NCBI RefSeq assembly: GCF_031822435.1
Contig: NZ_JAVQLW010000004.1
Span: 124,001-188,000, forward strand
DNA: 64,000 nucleotides
DNA from: Paracoccus sp. MBLB3053
GTDB lineage: Bacteria > Pseudomonadota > Alphaproteobacteria > Rhodobacterales > Rhodobacteraceae
Direction: 5' to 3'
Both the position numbers and the translations under genes were made by a program. The notes below the pieces were generated by a model that did not search any database, was not told the origin of the DNA, and saw only the letters and a program-made list of their open reading frames with translations. The stretch's first letter is position 1. Each line of letters opens with the position of its first letter. Positions 34,333-43,373 of the stretch are shown piece after piece.

Positions 34333-34594
34333 CAGGCCTCCACTTCCTCGCAAAATTCCGCACTGAGTTCCGCTTATGGTTCCGACACGTGCTTCTTCGG
34401 AAGTTCGCCGGGAGCAATTTTAAACTTATTGCTGATGTTGACGCAATCTGGAAAAATAGGAGCCAATTTTTAGGAACATTGGGCTCCAGAATTCCTCATT
34501 TAGTTCCGCTTTGTGTTCCGCTTTCTATGCCGCTTCTCGGATCTCCATGTTCAACAAATGGTGGGCTTTCTACTGCGCAACTGGTGGGAGTTGC

Positions 34595-34708
34595 TTAATC
34601 GCCCTGAGCCGCTCCAACTGGTCGGTCGAGCACCGCCGATGCTGCGCGGCGTCGTTCCCCTGACCAGCCGTTCAACCAGCCTCGCAGCGACCCCCCGCTA
34701 GCGCGGGG
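34595..34708 (+). repeat. dispersed decayed intergenic repeat, copy E
   Basis: In the 554-bp gap 34333-34886. It includes GGTCGGTCGAGCACCG, GATGCTGCGCGGCG and CTCGCAGCGA and ends in a hairpin CCCCGC-TAGC-GCGGGG (34693-34708). No gene in the rest of the gap. Confidence 0.45.
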
Positions 34709-34886
34709 CGCGATGCGGGGCATTGCTGCGACGGCTTATTTTCGCCTCCTTCTCTACCGGTGTCTGGTTGTCTGGCCTAATTGATGGGCGTTGTCCCCGT
34801 CGGCGGTAGTCTTACCCAGGCCAGTTGCTCTACTAACGACGCACCAGAGTGACCACATGCATTGGGGCCATATGTGGAGGCATCAG

Positions 34887-35192
34887 ATGTTCAGGAAACT
34901 CTCTCTCGTCGCATTGGTTTTCTCTGTTGCGACGGGATCGGCTCTTGCAGATAGCAAACCGCTGTCTCCGGGCCATGTCCAAGAGGCTGCGATCATGGGT
35001 CTCAACCCGCATGTCTTCAGTCGCATGGATATCGCTCAGATCGCAGCTGAAACGACCTGCCGCGACCAGCGCGAACGGGTGCGCTATATTCTTGAGAAGA
35101 AGGAGAAGGCTGGAGAGGAGATCTCTAATCCTTTCACCTCGAGCCGATGGCTAACGCCTGGTGGATGCAGAGTAACGGGCGAAGACCGGTGA
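34887..35192 (+). CDS. small secreted protein of unknown function
   Basis: 101 residues from the ATG at 34887 with GGAGG 7 nt upstream. Signal peptide MFRKLSLVALVFSVATGSALADS. The mature part (~79 residues) is charged, with two cysteines (ETTCRDQRERV and PGGCRVTGED) that could form a disulfide. The pattern ALADSKPLSPGHVQEAAIMG does not match a family I know. Confidence 0.55.
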   Translation: MFRKLSLVALVFSVATGSALADSKPLSPGHVQEAAIMGLNPHVFSRMDIAQIAAETTCRDQRERVRYILEKKEKAGEEISNPFTSSRWLTPGGCRVTGEDR

Positions 35193-35982
35193 TGGCCTGA
35201 AGGGTGTTATCCCGCCACGATACCTGCGCAAGACGAAATCGGTCGAGGAACTGCTGCCCTGACTTTACCTCAATGGCGTCAGCACCGGCGATTTCAGCGA
35301 GGCGCTGGCAGCGCTTCTCGGTAAGGGGCAGCCTCGGAAACTGGCGCAGTTGGCTAGGGCTGACCGCCAGTTGAGGCGTTTCTGAATTCGCAGCAACCAC
35401 ATTGGCTGCGCCTCGCATCAATGGCCGCAATGGAGAATACCGCCGAGCCGCATTAGGCAAGTCCGAGCGGCCGCTTCGGATCACGCGCGATGCTGCACCT
35501 GCGAACAGCCGAGTGTCGTCGCCCCCGCTCTGAATGGCGGCGAAGGGCTCCCGCCCAACATGCTGTGGGACAGGAAATGGCGGCCGTAGCTGGTCCGGAC
35601 CTCAACCTCCCGCGCCGGATAGAGCGGCCCATTGCGGCCGGTCGGCTTCGCCCAATACTACGCGGCAGCATTCCCCGAAGCCGCCGTTCAGGTTACCCGC
35701 AGTGGGTTTCGTATGAGACAGCGAGTTTGCCGGGCCTTTTTGTCATGAGCTACACCACCATTTATGGAGATCCGGAACGGCTGTGCTTGGCGTATGCTCT
35801 GGGCGCTACTGGTATCAGGCCAGATCCAAATGCGGAAGATCGACGGCTAGGAAACCATCTCTTAGCCTCTCGAGCCGATGACGATTGACCTCGCAGCTTA
35901 ACTGGAGCCAATTTCACACGCCCGGAGCGGGCCGCCAAGGAATTTCCACAGCATTCGCGACACGACCCAGGGTCTCGATCGT
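35193..35982. other. gene-poor gap with decayed repeat copy F
   Basis: About 790 bp. The part 35610-35720 contains GCGGCCCATTGCGGCCGGTCG and GAAGCCGCCGTTCAGG, matching the dispersed repeat family. The remainder has frames on both strands, but none with recognisable protein character. Confidence 0.4.
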
Positions 35983-36885
35983 TCATTCTCTACCCAAACC
36001 GTATGTTCCAGCAATTTCGACAAAATCCCTAACCTGTCTTGAGCGATTTGATCGTTTCCAGACTAAGACTGTTCGGTTCCGAAACAATGGATGCATTATT
36101 TGACGTACCTCAACGTTGCGGCCGAGAAAACCGATCAGACTTTCGGGATAGACCGTCACTCCCAGCCCGGCAGCGACAAGGCCAAGCAGCGCAAGGGTGC
36201 TGGACGCCTCCAACGTCACTTTCAGCGTCACGCCCTCGGCGCTGAACAGGTCATTCAGTCGCCAGCGATATTCGTCCCACTCGCGCATGTCGCCAAGGAT
36301 GACATCCTGTCCGGACAGATCGCCAGGAGTTACCATAGGCAGGCGCAGCAATGGGTGATTGCGCGGCGTCACGACATAGAGCGGCTCGGCCGAAAGCGTC
36401 AGCGTGTGGTAGTCGGAGTGATCAAACGGTCCGATCAGGTAGCCAAGGTCGATCTCGTCATTGGCGAGCGCGATCTTTTGGCCCTGCGTGCGGATATAGC
36501 TGATCTTCAGGTCGACATCCGGATGCCTCCGGCGAAAGCGCGACACGGCCGAGGGCATCAGTTCGGTCGCGGCAAAGGCCATGTAGCCGACGGAAAGCGC
36601 GCCCGCCTTGCCCTCGGCGATGCGCCGCGCGGCCTGCACCGCATCGCCGTAGCGGCGCATTAGATGGGCGTTCTCGTCATAGAAGCTACGGCCGGCCTGC
36701 GTCAGCGCCACCTCACGCGTGGTGCGCTCCAGCAGGCGGAATCCCACCGCCGATTCCAGTTTCTGGATGCGGCGGCTCAGCGCCGACTGGTCAAGGTTCA
36801 GGCGCTCAGCCGCGCGACGAAAGTTGAGTTCTTCGGCAAGCGTGATGAAGGATTGCACATTCTCGATCCCCAAAAGGTCATTCAT
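35983..36885 (-). CDS. LysR-type regulator of the N-methylhydantoin operon (predicted)
   Basis: 300 residues. HTH: FITLAEELNFRRAAERLNLDQSALSRRIQKLESAVGFRLLERTTR (residues ~13-57). The effector domain starts GALSVGYMAFAATELMPSAV and resembles the BenM/CatM-like branch. It is divergent from the carbamoylsarcosine amidase gene, with an imperfect palindrome between them, so it probably activates that operon in response to a creatinine-derived ligand. Confidence 0.88.
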   Translation of the reverse strand: MNDLLGIENVQSFITLAEELNFRRAAERLNLDQSALSRRIQKLESAVGFRLLERTTREVALTQAGRSFYDENAHLMRRYGDAVQAARRIAEGKAGALSVGYMAFAATELMPSAVSRFRRRHPDVDLKISYIRTQGQKIALANDEIDLGYLIGPFDHSDYHTLTLSAEPLYVVTPRNHPLLRLPMVTPGDLSGQDVILGDMREWDEYRWRLNDLFSAEGVTLKVTLEASSTLALLGLVAAGLGVTVYPESLIGFLGRNVEVRQIMHPLFRNRTVLVWKRSNRSRQVRDFVEIAGTYGLGRE

Positions 36886-36899
36886 CGGATCGCCTCGCC

Positions 36900-36926
36900 T
36901 TATTGATGCAGATTGCGCATTAATAA
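36900..36926. promoter_or_regulatory. inverted repeat between LysR and amidase operon
   Basis: TTATTGATGC (36900-36909) faces GCATTAATAA (36917-36926) across 7 bp; nine of ten positions pair. It lies 14 bp upstream of the LysR start codon and contains LTTR-like T-N11-A spacing. Confidence 0.6.
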
Positions 36927-37074
36927 ATGTTGAATCGCCATTTCCCCTTCGTCAAGCCCACGTTGATCATGAGGACAGAGCTGTGGATCGTAAGGCTTTG
37001 CTGGCTTTTCGAGCGGCTCGACAGAAAAGGTGAGCCGCCGGCAGCCTGCATCAATGAGACAAGGAAACGCGAAG

Positions 37075-37797
37075 ATGAGCGACGTTGACACCAAGGAACT
37101 GGACCGCCTGCTGCAAGAGGCCTTCGACACCGCGACAAAGCTGTACAAAGAGCGCGGCTTCCAGCGCCGCGTCGGCTTTGGCAAACGTCCGGCGCTGGTC
37201 AGCGTCGATCTGGCCAATGCCTGGACCCGGCCCGGAAACCCCTTCACCTGCGATCAGGAGAAGATGGACAATGAGATCATACCGGGGATGCAGAAGCTTC
37301 TGACGGCCTTCCGCGCCGCTGGGCTGCCGGTCATCCATGTCACCACTGCCTATGAGATCACCGACCGCAATGCCGATTTCACCGATATGGGCCTGTGGCA
37401 CAACAAGATCCCGGTCGATGTCGTCGACATCAAGGATACCGAGCTTTGGGCCATCGACAGCCGCATCGCCCCGGTCGAGGGCGAATATACCCTGTTGAAG
37501 AAACGCGCCTCATCCTTCCACGGCACGGAACTGGCGGGCATCCTGCGCGCGAATAACGTGGACACGATCCTTGTGACGGGCGTAACCGCCTGCGCTTGCG
37601 TGCGTCAGACCGTTTGCGACGGCATCGCCGACGGCTTCCGTACCATCGCGGTCAAGGAATGCATCGGCGATCGCGTACCGGGGGCGGTGGCGTGGAACCT
37701 GTTCGATATCGACGCAAAATTCGGTGACGTGCACACCGTCGACGAATGCGTTGCCTATATCGACAGCCTCGCGGCGCAAAAGATCGCGGCCGAATAA
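37075..37797 (+). CDS. N-carbamoylsarcosine amidohydrolase (isochorismatase family)
   Basis: 240 residues from the ATG at 37075. Predicted reaction: N-carbamoylsarcosine to sarcosine, CO2 and ammonia. Catalytic triad candidates are Asp in ALVSVDLANAWT, Lys in LLKKRASSFHGTEL and Cys in VTGVTACACVRQTVCDG. The N-terminal extension and GFGKRPALVSVDLANAWT agree with known carbamoylsarcosine amidases. The following hydantoinase genes and the creatinase downstream support this substrate. First gene of the operon. Confidence 0.87.
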   Translation: MSDVDTKELDRLLQEAFDTATKLYKERGFQRRVGFGKRPALVSVDLANAWTRPGNPFTCDQEKMDNEIIPGMQKLLTAFRAAGLPVIHVTTAYEITDRNADFTDMGLWHNKIPVDVVDIKDTELWAIDSRIAPVEGEYTLLKKRASSFHGTELAGILRANNVDTILVTGVTACACVRQTVCDGIADGFRTIAVKECIGDRVPGAVAWNLFDIDAKFGDVHTVDECVAYIDSLAAQKIAAE

Positions 37798-37806
37798 GGC
37801 CGCTCT

Positions 37807-37833
37807 GCCTTGCCCGCCAAAGGCGGGCGAGGC
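37807..37833 (+). promoter_or_regulatory. strong intercistronic hairpin after the amidase gene
   Basis: A 12-bp stem with one G-U pair (37807-37818 with 37822-37833) and an AAA loop lies in the 88-nt gap between the amidase and hyuA. It has no T-run, so partial termination or mRNA stabilisation of the first cistron is more likely than full termination. Confidence 0.55.
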
Positions 37834-37885
37834 CTTGGAATAAAGAGGGCCGACAGATAGGGCCGCCAGCAACAGGAGAGACGAC

Positions 37886-39964
37886 ATGGCCAGAATTGGC
37901 GTCGATGTGGGCGGGACGAATACCGATCTCGTTCTGGAATGCAGCCACGGGGTCTTTTACCACAAGGTGCCGACTACGCTGAAGAACCAGTCCATCGGTG
38001 TGGTCGATGGCGTTCAGGGCATCTGCCGCAAGGCCGGGATCGCGCCGTCCGAGGTTCAGATGATCGTCCACGGCACCACCACCGCGACCAACATCACCAT
38101 CGAGCATAACGGCTCGGAATGCGGGATGATCACCACGCAGGGTTTCCGCGACATCCTGCATATCGGTCGGCACAAGCGGCCCTATAACTTCTCGCTGCAT
38201 TTCGACGTGCCGTGGCAAAGCCAGCCGCTGGTCAAGCGTCGCAACCGCATCGCCGTGCGCGAGCGTATCCTGCCCCCTTCCGGCGAAGTTGCCGAGCCGC
38301 TGGACGAACAAGCGGTGCGCGAGGCCTGCGCGCTGTTTCGCAAGCGGGGTATCAACTCCGTCGTCATCGGCTTCATGTTCGCCTTCCTGAACGACAGCCA
38401 CGAACGCCGCGCCAAGGAGATCGTGCTGGAGGAAATGCCCGACGCCTATGTCACGCTCTCCTCCGAGGTCGCCAATGTCATGCGCGAGTACGAGCGGTTC
38501 TCGACCGCCGCGATGAACTCCTATGTCGGGCCGAAGACGGCCTATTATCTGCGCGACCTCGACGCCCGCCTGCGCGAGGCGGGGGTCCTGTCCAAGCTGC
38601 GCATCATGCAGTCGAATGGCGGGGTCTCGACCGTCGATGCCTGCGCGAGAAAGCCGATCCGTATCCTGATGTCCGGCCCGGCCGGGGGTGTGATCGGCGG
38701 GGCCTCGGAGGGGGAAATGGCGGGCACGCCCAATATCATCACCGTCGATATCGGTGGCACCTCTGCCGATGTGTCCACCATCCCGGGCGGAACGGTCAAG
38801 ATCATGAACCCGCGCGATACCTATGTCTCGGGCCATCCGGTGCTGACGCCGATGATCGACCTGATCACCATTGGCGCGGGCGGTGGATCGGTCGCCCATA
38901 TCGACGCGGCGGGGGCGTTCCATGTCGGCCCACGCTCGGCCGGGTCGGAGCCCGGTCCCGCCTGCTATGGCCGGGGCGGGACCGAACCCACGGTGACCGA
39001 TGCCCAGATCGTCCTTGGCAGACTCGACCCCGACATGGCGCTGGGGGGTGACCTGAAACTTGACCCGGCTTTGTCCTTCGCGGCGGTCGAGACGATGATC
39101 GCAGAGCCCCTGGGTATGACCGTGATCGAAGCGGCGCTGGGGATTATCAGGATCGTCAACAACAACATGGCGCTGGCGATCCGGTCGAACTCGGTCGCGC
39201 GCGGCATCGACCCGCGCGAATTCTCAATCATGCCCTTCGGCGGCGCGGGTCCCCTGCATGGGGTGGCGCTGGCCGAGGCGATCTCGGCCCGGGACGTGAT
39301 CGTGCCTGTTGCCCCCGGCATCACCGCCGCTGTCGGCCTGCTGAAGACCGACCTGCAATATGAACATACCGAGGCGGTGATCGTGGAACTGACCAAGGCT
39401 GGTGTCGCGGAAATTGACCGCATCAATATGGCACTCGAAAGCCTGCGCGCCGCAGTCCGGGCGGAACTGGACGGGGACGGTATCCCACGCGAGCAGCAGC
39501 AGATCACTGTGCTGGCCGAATGCCGCTATCACGGTCAGGGCTTCGAGCTTCGCGCAACCATGCCAGATGGTCCGGTAACAGAGGCGAACCGCGCCACCAT
39601 CCTCGACAGCTTCCATGACCAGCACCAGCAGGATTACGGCTACAGCTATCGTCAGGCCGAGGTGGAATTGATTACCTTGCGCGCCATCGGCTCGGCCTCG
39701 GTCCCAAGGATCGTGATCCCGAAGATCGCACCGACGGACGGTTCATCCATCGACCAGGCGCTGATGTTCGTGCGCCCCACCACCTTCGATGACGGTCGCA
39801 CGCTCGAAACGCCGCGTTATGACCGGGACAAGCTGCTTGCAGGCGACCATGTGCCGGGTCCCGCGATCCTGCATCAGCACAATGCGACCACATTGGTCCC
39901 GCCGGGCTATGTCGCCGAAACGCTGGACCACGGCAATACCCGCATCCGCGCCATTAGCGCCTGA
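37886..39964 (+). CDS. hyuA: N-methylhydantoinase (ATP-dependent) A subunit, HyuA/oxoprolinase family
   Basis: 692 residues. Hydantoinase/oxoprolinase A subunit: N-terminal ATPase-like motif RIGVDVGGTNTDLVL (residues 3-17), VHGTTTATNITIEHNG, the second phosphate motif ITVDIGGTSADVS (~286-298), GAGGGSVAHID and MPFGGAGPLHGVALAE. In the creatinine route the AB enzyme hydrolyses N-methylhydantoin to N-carbamoylsarcosine at the cost of ATP. GGAGA lies 7-11 nt before the ATG. hyuB follows after 12 nt. Other hydantoins or 5-oxoproline are alternative substrates, but the neighbours favour N-methylhydantoin. Confidence 0.9.
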   Translation: MARIGVDVGGTNTDLVLECSHGVFYHKVPTTLKNQSIGVVDGVQGICRKAGIAPSEVQMIVHGTTTATNITIEHNGSECGMITTQGFRDILHIGRHKRPYNFSLHFDVPWQSQPLVKRRNRIAVRERILPPSGEVAEPLDEQAVREACALFRKRGINSVVIGFMFAFLNDSHERRAKEIVLEEMPDAYVTLSSEVANVMREYERFSTAAMNSYVGPKTAYYLRDLDARLREAGVLSKLRIMQSNGGVSTVDACARKPIRILMSGPAGGVIGGASEGEMAGTPNIITVDIGGTSADVSTIPGGTVKIMNPRDTYVSGHPVLTPMIDLITIGAGGGSVAHIDAAGAFHVGPRSAGSEPGPACYGRGGTEPTVTDAQIVLGRLDPDMALGGDLKLDPALSFAAVETMIAEPLGMTVIEAALGIIRIVNNNMALAIRSNSVARGIDPREFSIMPFGGAGPLHGVALAEAISARDVIVPVAPGITAAVGLLKTDLQYEHTEAVIVELTKAGVAEIDRINMALESLRAAVRAELDGDGIPREQQQITVLAECRYHGQGFELRATMPDGPVTEANRATILDSFHDQHQQDYGYSYRQAEVELITLRAIGSASVPRIVIPKIAPTDGSSIDQALMFVRPTTFDDGRTLETPRYDRDKLLAGDHVPGPAILHQHNATTLVPPGYVAETLDHGNTRIRAISA

Positions 39965-39976
39965 GAGGACATAACG

Positions 39977-41761
39977 ATGAACCAGATGTCCAAGATGAAA
40001 CCCACTGTAGATCCGATCACCCTGCAAGTCATCCGTGGCAGCTTCGAGACAATCGCAGAGGAAATGGGCCATGTGCTTTACCGCATGTCGTTTTCCTCGA
40101 TCATCCGCGAAAGTCAGGATCTGGGCGCGGGGCTGTTCGACCTCGATTTCAACACGCTTTGCGAGTCGGAATCGACACCCATGCATATCGGCTCGATCCC
40201 CGGCTATCTGCGCGGCATTGCCGAAACGCTGGAGGATGGCGAGTGGTATGAGGGCGATGTAGTCGTTCACAACCACCCCTATCACGGTGCCAGCCACACG
40301 CCCGACCTCGCGATCGTGGTGCCGGTCTTTTACCGCGACCGTCTGGTCGGCTTTGCCGGAAATACCGCCCACCACGTCGATATCGGCGCGGCAACGCCCG
40401 GCCTGATCATCGACGTTCCCGATGTCTATGCCGAGGGGATGCTGTTTGCGGGCACCAAGCTTTACCGCAAGGGCGAGCCGAACAATGCGATGTGGAACTA
40501 TATCCGCCGCAATTCGCGTGCCGCACAGCAGCTTGTCTCGGATATCGAGGCGCAGATCGCTTCGGCCCGGCTGGGCGCGCGGCGCTTTGCCGAGTTGCTG
40601 GAAAAATACGGCGAGGAGACGGTCTTCGCCGCCGCCAATCAACTGATGGACTATGCCGAGCGAATGACCCGCCAGCGCATCAGCGAGATTCCGGATGGCG
40701 ATTATACCGCCGAGGGTTGGCTGGACGATGATGGCCGCAACCGTGACCAGCGCCTGAAGATCAAGGTGACGATCCGCGTGCGCGGCGACGAGGTCGAGGT
40801 CGACCTGACCGGCTCGGCCGACCAGACGCCCACCGCTTATAATGTGCCCTTCGAGGGCTCGACCAAGGTTGCGGCCTATGCGGGTTTTCGCAAGCTGCTG
40901 CTGGACGCCGCGACATCGGACACGCGGGCTCCCTCGAATGAGGGATCGTTCCGTCCGATCACAGTGACGGCGCCGCTGGGTTCGATCTTCAATCCGCGCC
41001 CGCCTGCCTCGGCCGAGGCGCGTTTTACCCAATGCAACCGCATGATCGACCTGATCATCCGCGCCCTGGCCCCGGTCATGCCCGAAAAGGTGATCGCGGG
41101 TTCCTCGGCTTCAATCAGCTTCGCGGCCTATTCCGGGTTACGGCCCTCCGGCGATTACTGGGTGTTTCTTGAGGTGAACGAGGGTGCCTATGGCGGGCGG
41201 CCACGCTCGGACGGGCCGGACAGTATCGACAACCTGATGGCCAATACCCGCAACAACCCGCTGGAAGATCTGGCGATGCATATCCCGATGATCTGCGACC
41301 GCTATGAGCTACGCGACGACGCCATGCCCGGTGCGGGCGAGTACCGGGGCGGTATCGGGGTGGTCAAGGCGCAACGGGTGCTGACGCCCGCCTTCATCAC
41401 CCACGAATCCGAACGCCACAGCGAATCGCCATGGGGCATCTTTGGCGGGACGGATGGAACCGTCGGGCGCTGCACGATCAGCAATCCGAACCGGCCGGGA
41501 GAGGAACTCGAGATGTATTCGAAGTTCTCGGGCCTCGCGGTCGGGCCGAATGATGTGATGACCTATTACAGTCCGAATGGTGGTGGTTACGGTGATCCGC
41601 TAAACCGCCCCGCAACGAAGGTGCTGGAGGATGTGCTGGACGGCTATTGTTCGGTCGGGCATGCGCGTGAGGTCTATGGCGTGGTGATTGACGCCGAGAC
41701 CGAGACTGTCGATCTGGCCGCAACCGAGCGGCTACGGCTGGCAATGCGGAAACATTCCTAA
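39977..41761 (+). CDS. hyuB: N-methylhydantoinase B subunit, HyuB/oxoprolinase family
   Basis: 594 residues. The family pattern is visible: DPITLQVIRGSFETIAEEMGHVLYRMSFSSIIRESQDLGAGLFD at the start, HNHPYHGASHTPDLAIVVPVF, GRHVDIGAATPG-like NTAHHVDIGAATPG, and the C-terminal GGIGVVKAQRVLTPAF and SPNGGGYGDPLNRP. It pairs with HyuA to form the ATP-dependent amidohydrolase; this subunit is thought to carry the hydrolysis of the phosphorylated intermediate. Same operon, 12 nt after hyuA. Confidence 0.9.
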   Translation: MNQMSKMKPTVDPITLQVIRGSFETIAEEMGHVLYRMSFSSIIRESQDLGAGLFDLDFNTLCESESTPMHIGSIPGYLRGIAETLEDGEWYEGDVVVHNHPYHGASHTPDLAIVVPVFYRDRLVGFAGNTAHHVDIGAATPGLIIDVPDVYAEGMLFAGTKLYRKGEPNNAMWNYIRRNSRAAQQLVSDIEAQIASARLGARRFAELLEKYGEETVFAAANQLMDYAERMTRQRISEIPDGDYTAEGWLDDDGRNRDQRLKIKVTIRVRGDEVEVDLTGSADQTPTAYNVPFEGSTKVAAYAGFRKLLLDAATSDTRAPSNEGSFRPITVTAPLGSIFNPRPPASAEARFTQCNRMIDLIIRALAPVMPEKVIAGSSASISFAAYSGLRPSGDYWVFLEVNEGAYGGRPRSDGPDSIDNLMANTRNNPLEDLAMHIPMICDRYELRDDAMPGAGEYRGGIGVVKAQRVLTPAFITHESERHSESPWGIFGGTDGTVGRCTISNPNRPGEELEMYSKFSGLAVGPNDVMTYYSPNGGGYGDPLNRPATKVLEDVLDGYCSVGHAREVYGVVIDAETETVDLAATERLRLAMRKHS

Positions 41762-41767
41762 TATTGG

Positions 41768-41789
41768 GGGGCCGCGTCACAGCGGCCCC
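41768..41789 (+). promoter_or_regulatory. intercistronic hairpin after hyuB
   Basis: GGGGCCGC (41768-41775) and GCGGCCCC (41782-41789) form a perfect 8-bp stem with loop GTCACA, 6 nt after the hyuB stop and about 80 nt before the permease start. Confidence 0.55.
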
Positions 41790-41870
41790 TGCCATCTCGG
41801 CAAGAAGACCGCGCGCGAGCCGCAAGGCCGCGTGCCGGTTTCGTTCAGTCAAACGACAGGGAATTTCAAC

Positions 41871-43373
41871 ATGACCACAACCGAAGACGCTGCGGCGGCT
41901 TGTCACCAGCGCACCGGCCTGATCGAGGAGAGCATCCTGCCCACAAGAGCAGCCGAGCGTCCGATCGGCGCGCTTGGCTATGCCTGGATCTGGGTCGGTA
42001 TCGCCGTCATTATTGCCACCTATTCGCTTGGCGCGACCGGGGTTCAGGGCGGCTTCAGCCTGACCGCCACCGTGCTGACGATCATGCTGGCGAACCTTGC
42101 CATCGGAACGCTGATGTTGCTGACCGCCGATATCGGCACCGAGCACGGCCTCTCCTTTGCGGTCTATCTGCGCGCGCCCTTCGGCCTCCGTGGCACGCAT
42201 CTGCCCGCCGTGTCGCGTGGCGTGGTCGCGGCCATGTGGTTCGGCATCCAGACCTATCTGGGGGCTTTGGCGCTGAACGGGATCGGCGAGTATTTCCTCG
42301 GCTTCTCGAATTGGTTCCTGTGGTATGCGCTGTTTGCCGTACTTCAGGTCGGCAATACCATGCTGGGCATCCGATCGGTCGAACGGCTGGCGGCACTGGC
42401 CGCGCCCGCGATCATCGCGATTTCGGTCTGGATGTATTTCACGCTGGACGGCATCGCCCAAACCAAGGGTATGAACATCTGGACCTTCCAAGCTGAGGGT
42501 CAGGCCTCGCTGCTGGTGTTGTTCATCGCGAATATGAGCTTCTGGTCCACGATGGCGATCGACATTCCGAACCTGACCCGCTTTGTCCGCACCACGACCG
42601 GAACGCGCAGCTATTTCGCGCGCAACCGCGCCATCTTTGTCGCCCAGCTTCTCGCCCTGCCGCTGACACAGGCAATGATCGCGGGGATCGGGGCGGTTTC
42701 TTTTATCGCGACCGGCAACTGGAACCCGATCGAGGTTATTCAGGGTGACGCGCAGGGCATTGCGCTGCTTGTCCTGCTGCTGCTGATCGTCATGGCGCAA
42801 TGGTCCACCAACAACTCGGCGAACCTGATCCCGGCGGCGCTGACCTTCGTGAACCTCGCGCCGCGCCTGATCTCGTATCGCAGCGGCGTCGCGCTGGCGG
42901 GCATCGTCGGCACGCTTTGCTTTCCGTGGCTGATCCTCGACAACCTGTTTGCCTTCCTTGGCTATTACGGCGCCTTCCTCTCGGCGATCGGCGGCATCAT
43001 GGTGGCGGATTACTATGTGATCCGGCGTCGCCGCGTGAACGTGCCGGCTTTGTTCGACCCCGAGGGGCAGTATCGCTATGCCGGAGGCTTCAACCCCGCA
43101 GGTCTGCTCGCTTGGCTCGCGGCCGGAGGGATCGCGGCTTGGTGGTCGGCCTATGCCTTTGTGATCGGCTTCCCGCTGGGGCTCGTCCTCTACCTCGCGC
43201 TGACGCGGATGCTGGTCCTGTCGCGATACCCGCAGGCCGAGCTGGCTGGGCGGAATGACGAGCACTATCTGGCGGCCTCGGTCGGCTTGGACTGGGTGTA
43301 TGTCGGGCAGGGCCGTTTCGCCCGCGTCCCCGTCGAGACCCCGATTGCGGGCGGGCCGCGCGAAGACCTCTAG
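41871..43373 (+). CDS. NCS1-family nucleobase/hydantoin-type permease
   Basis: 500 residues, about twelve membrane helices. NCS1 (CodB/Mhp1/PucI) features are RPIGALGYAWIWVGIAVIIATYSLGATGVQGGFS at the start, ARAPFGLRG-like YLRAPFGLRGTHLPAVSRGVVAAMWFGIQTYLG, and NIPNLTRF (IDIPNLTRFVR). The C-terminus is soluble and unusually long (~60 residues). Substrate predicted to be N-methylhydantoin, creatinine or a related ring compound because it closes the hydantoinase operon. The stop TAG coincides with the IS5-type target duplication. Confidence 0.87.
   Translation: MTTTEDAAAACHQRTGLIEESILPTRAAERPIGALGYAWIWVGIAVIIATYSLGATGVQGGFSLTATVLTIMLANLAIGTLMLLTADIGTEHGLSFAVYLRAPFGLRGTHLPAVSRGVVAAMWFGIQTYLGALALNGIGEYFLGFSNWFLWYALFAVLQVGNTMLGIRSVERLAALAAPAIIAISVWMYFTLDGIAQTKGMNIWTFQAEGQASLLVLFIANMSFWSTMAIDIPNLTRFVRTTTGTRSYFARNRAIFVAQLLALPLTQAMIAGIGAVSFIATGNWNPIEVIQGDAQGIALLVLLLLIVMAQWSTNNSANLIPAALTFVNLAPRLISYRSGVALAGIVGTLCFPWLILDNLFAFLGYYGAFLSAIGGIMVADYYVIRRRRVNVPALFDPEGQYRYAGGFNPAGLLAWLAAGGIAAWWSAYAFVIGFPLGLVLYLALTRMLVLSRYPQAELAGRNDEHYLAASVGLDWVYVGQGRFARVPVETPIAGGPREDL

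Noticed and set aside
35134..35484. Minus-strand frame of 116 codons overlapping the end of the small secreted-protein gene
   Set aside because: Some stretches look protein-like (for example LAEIAGADAIEVKSGQQFLDRF), but there is no recognisable family, start signal or context. It may be an old gene relic; not strong enough to list.
41478..43265. 595-codon minus-strand frame opposite hyuB and the NCS1 permease
   Set aside because: Rich in Arg, Gln, Asp and Gly with no domain, and opposite clearly recognisable membrane-protein coding sequence.
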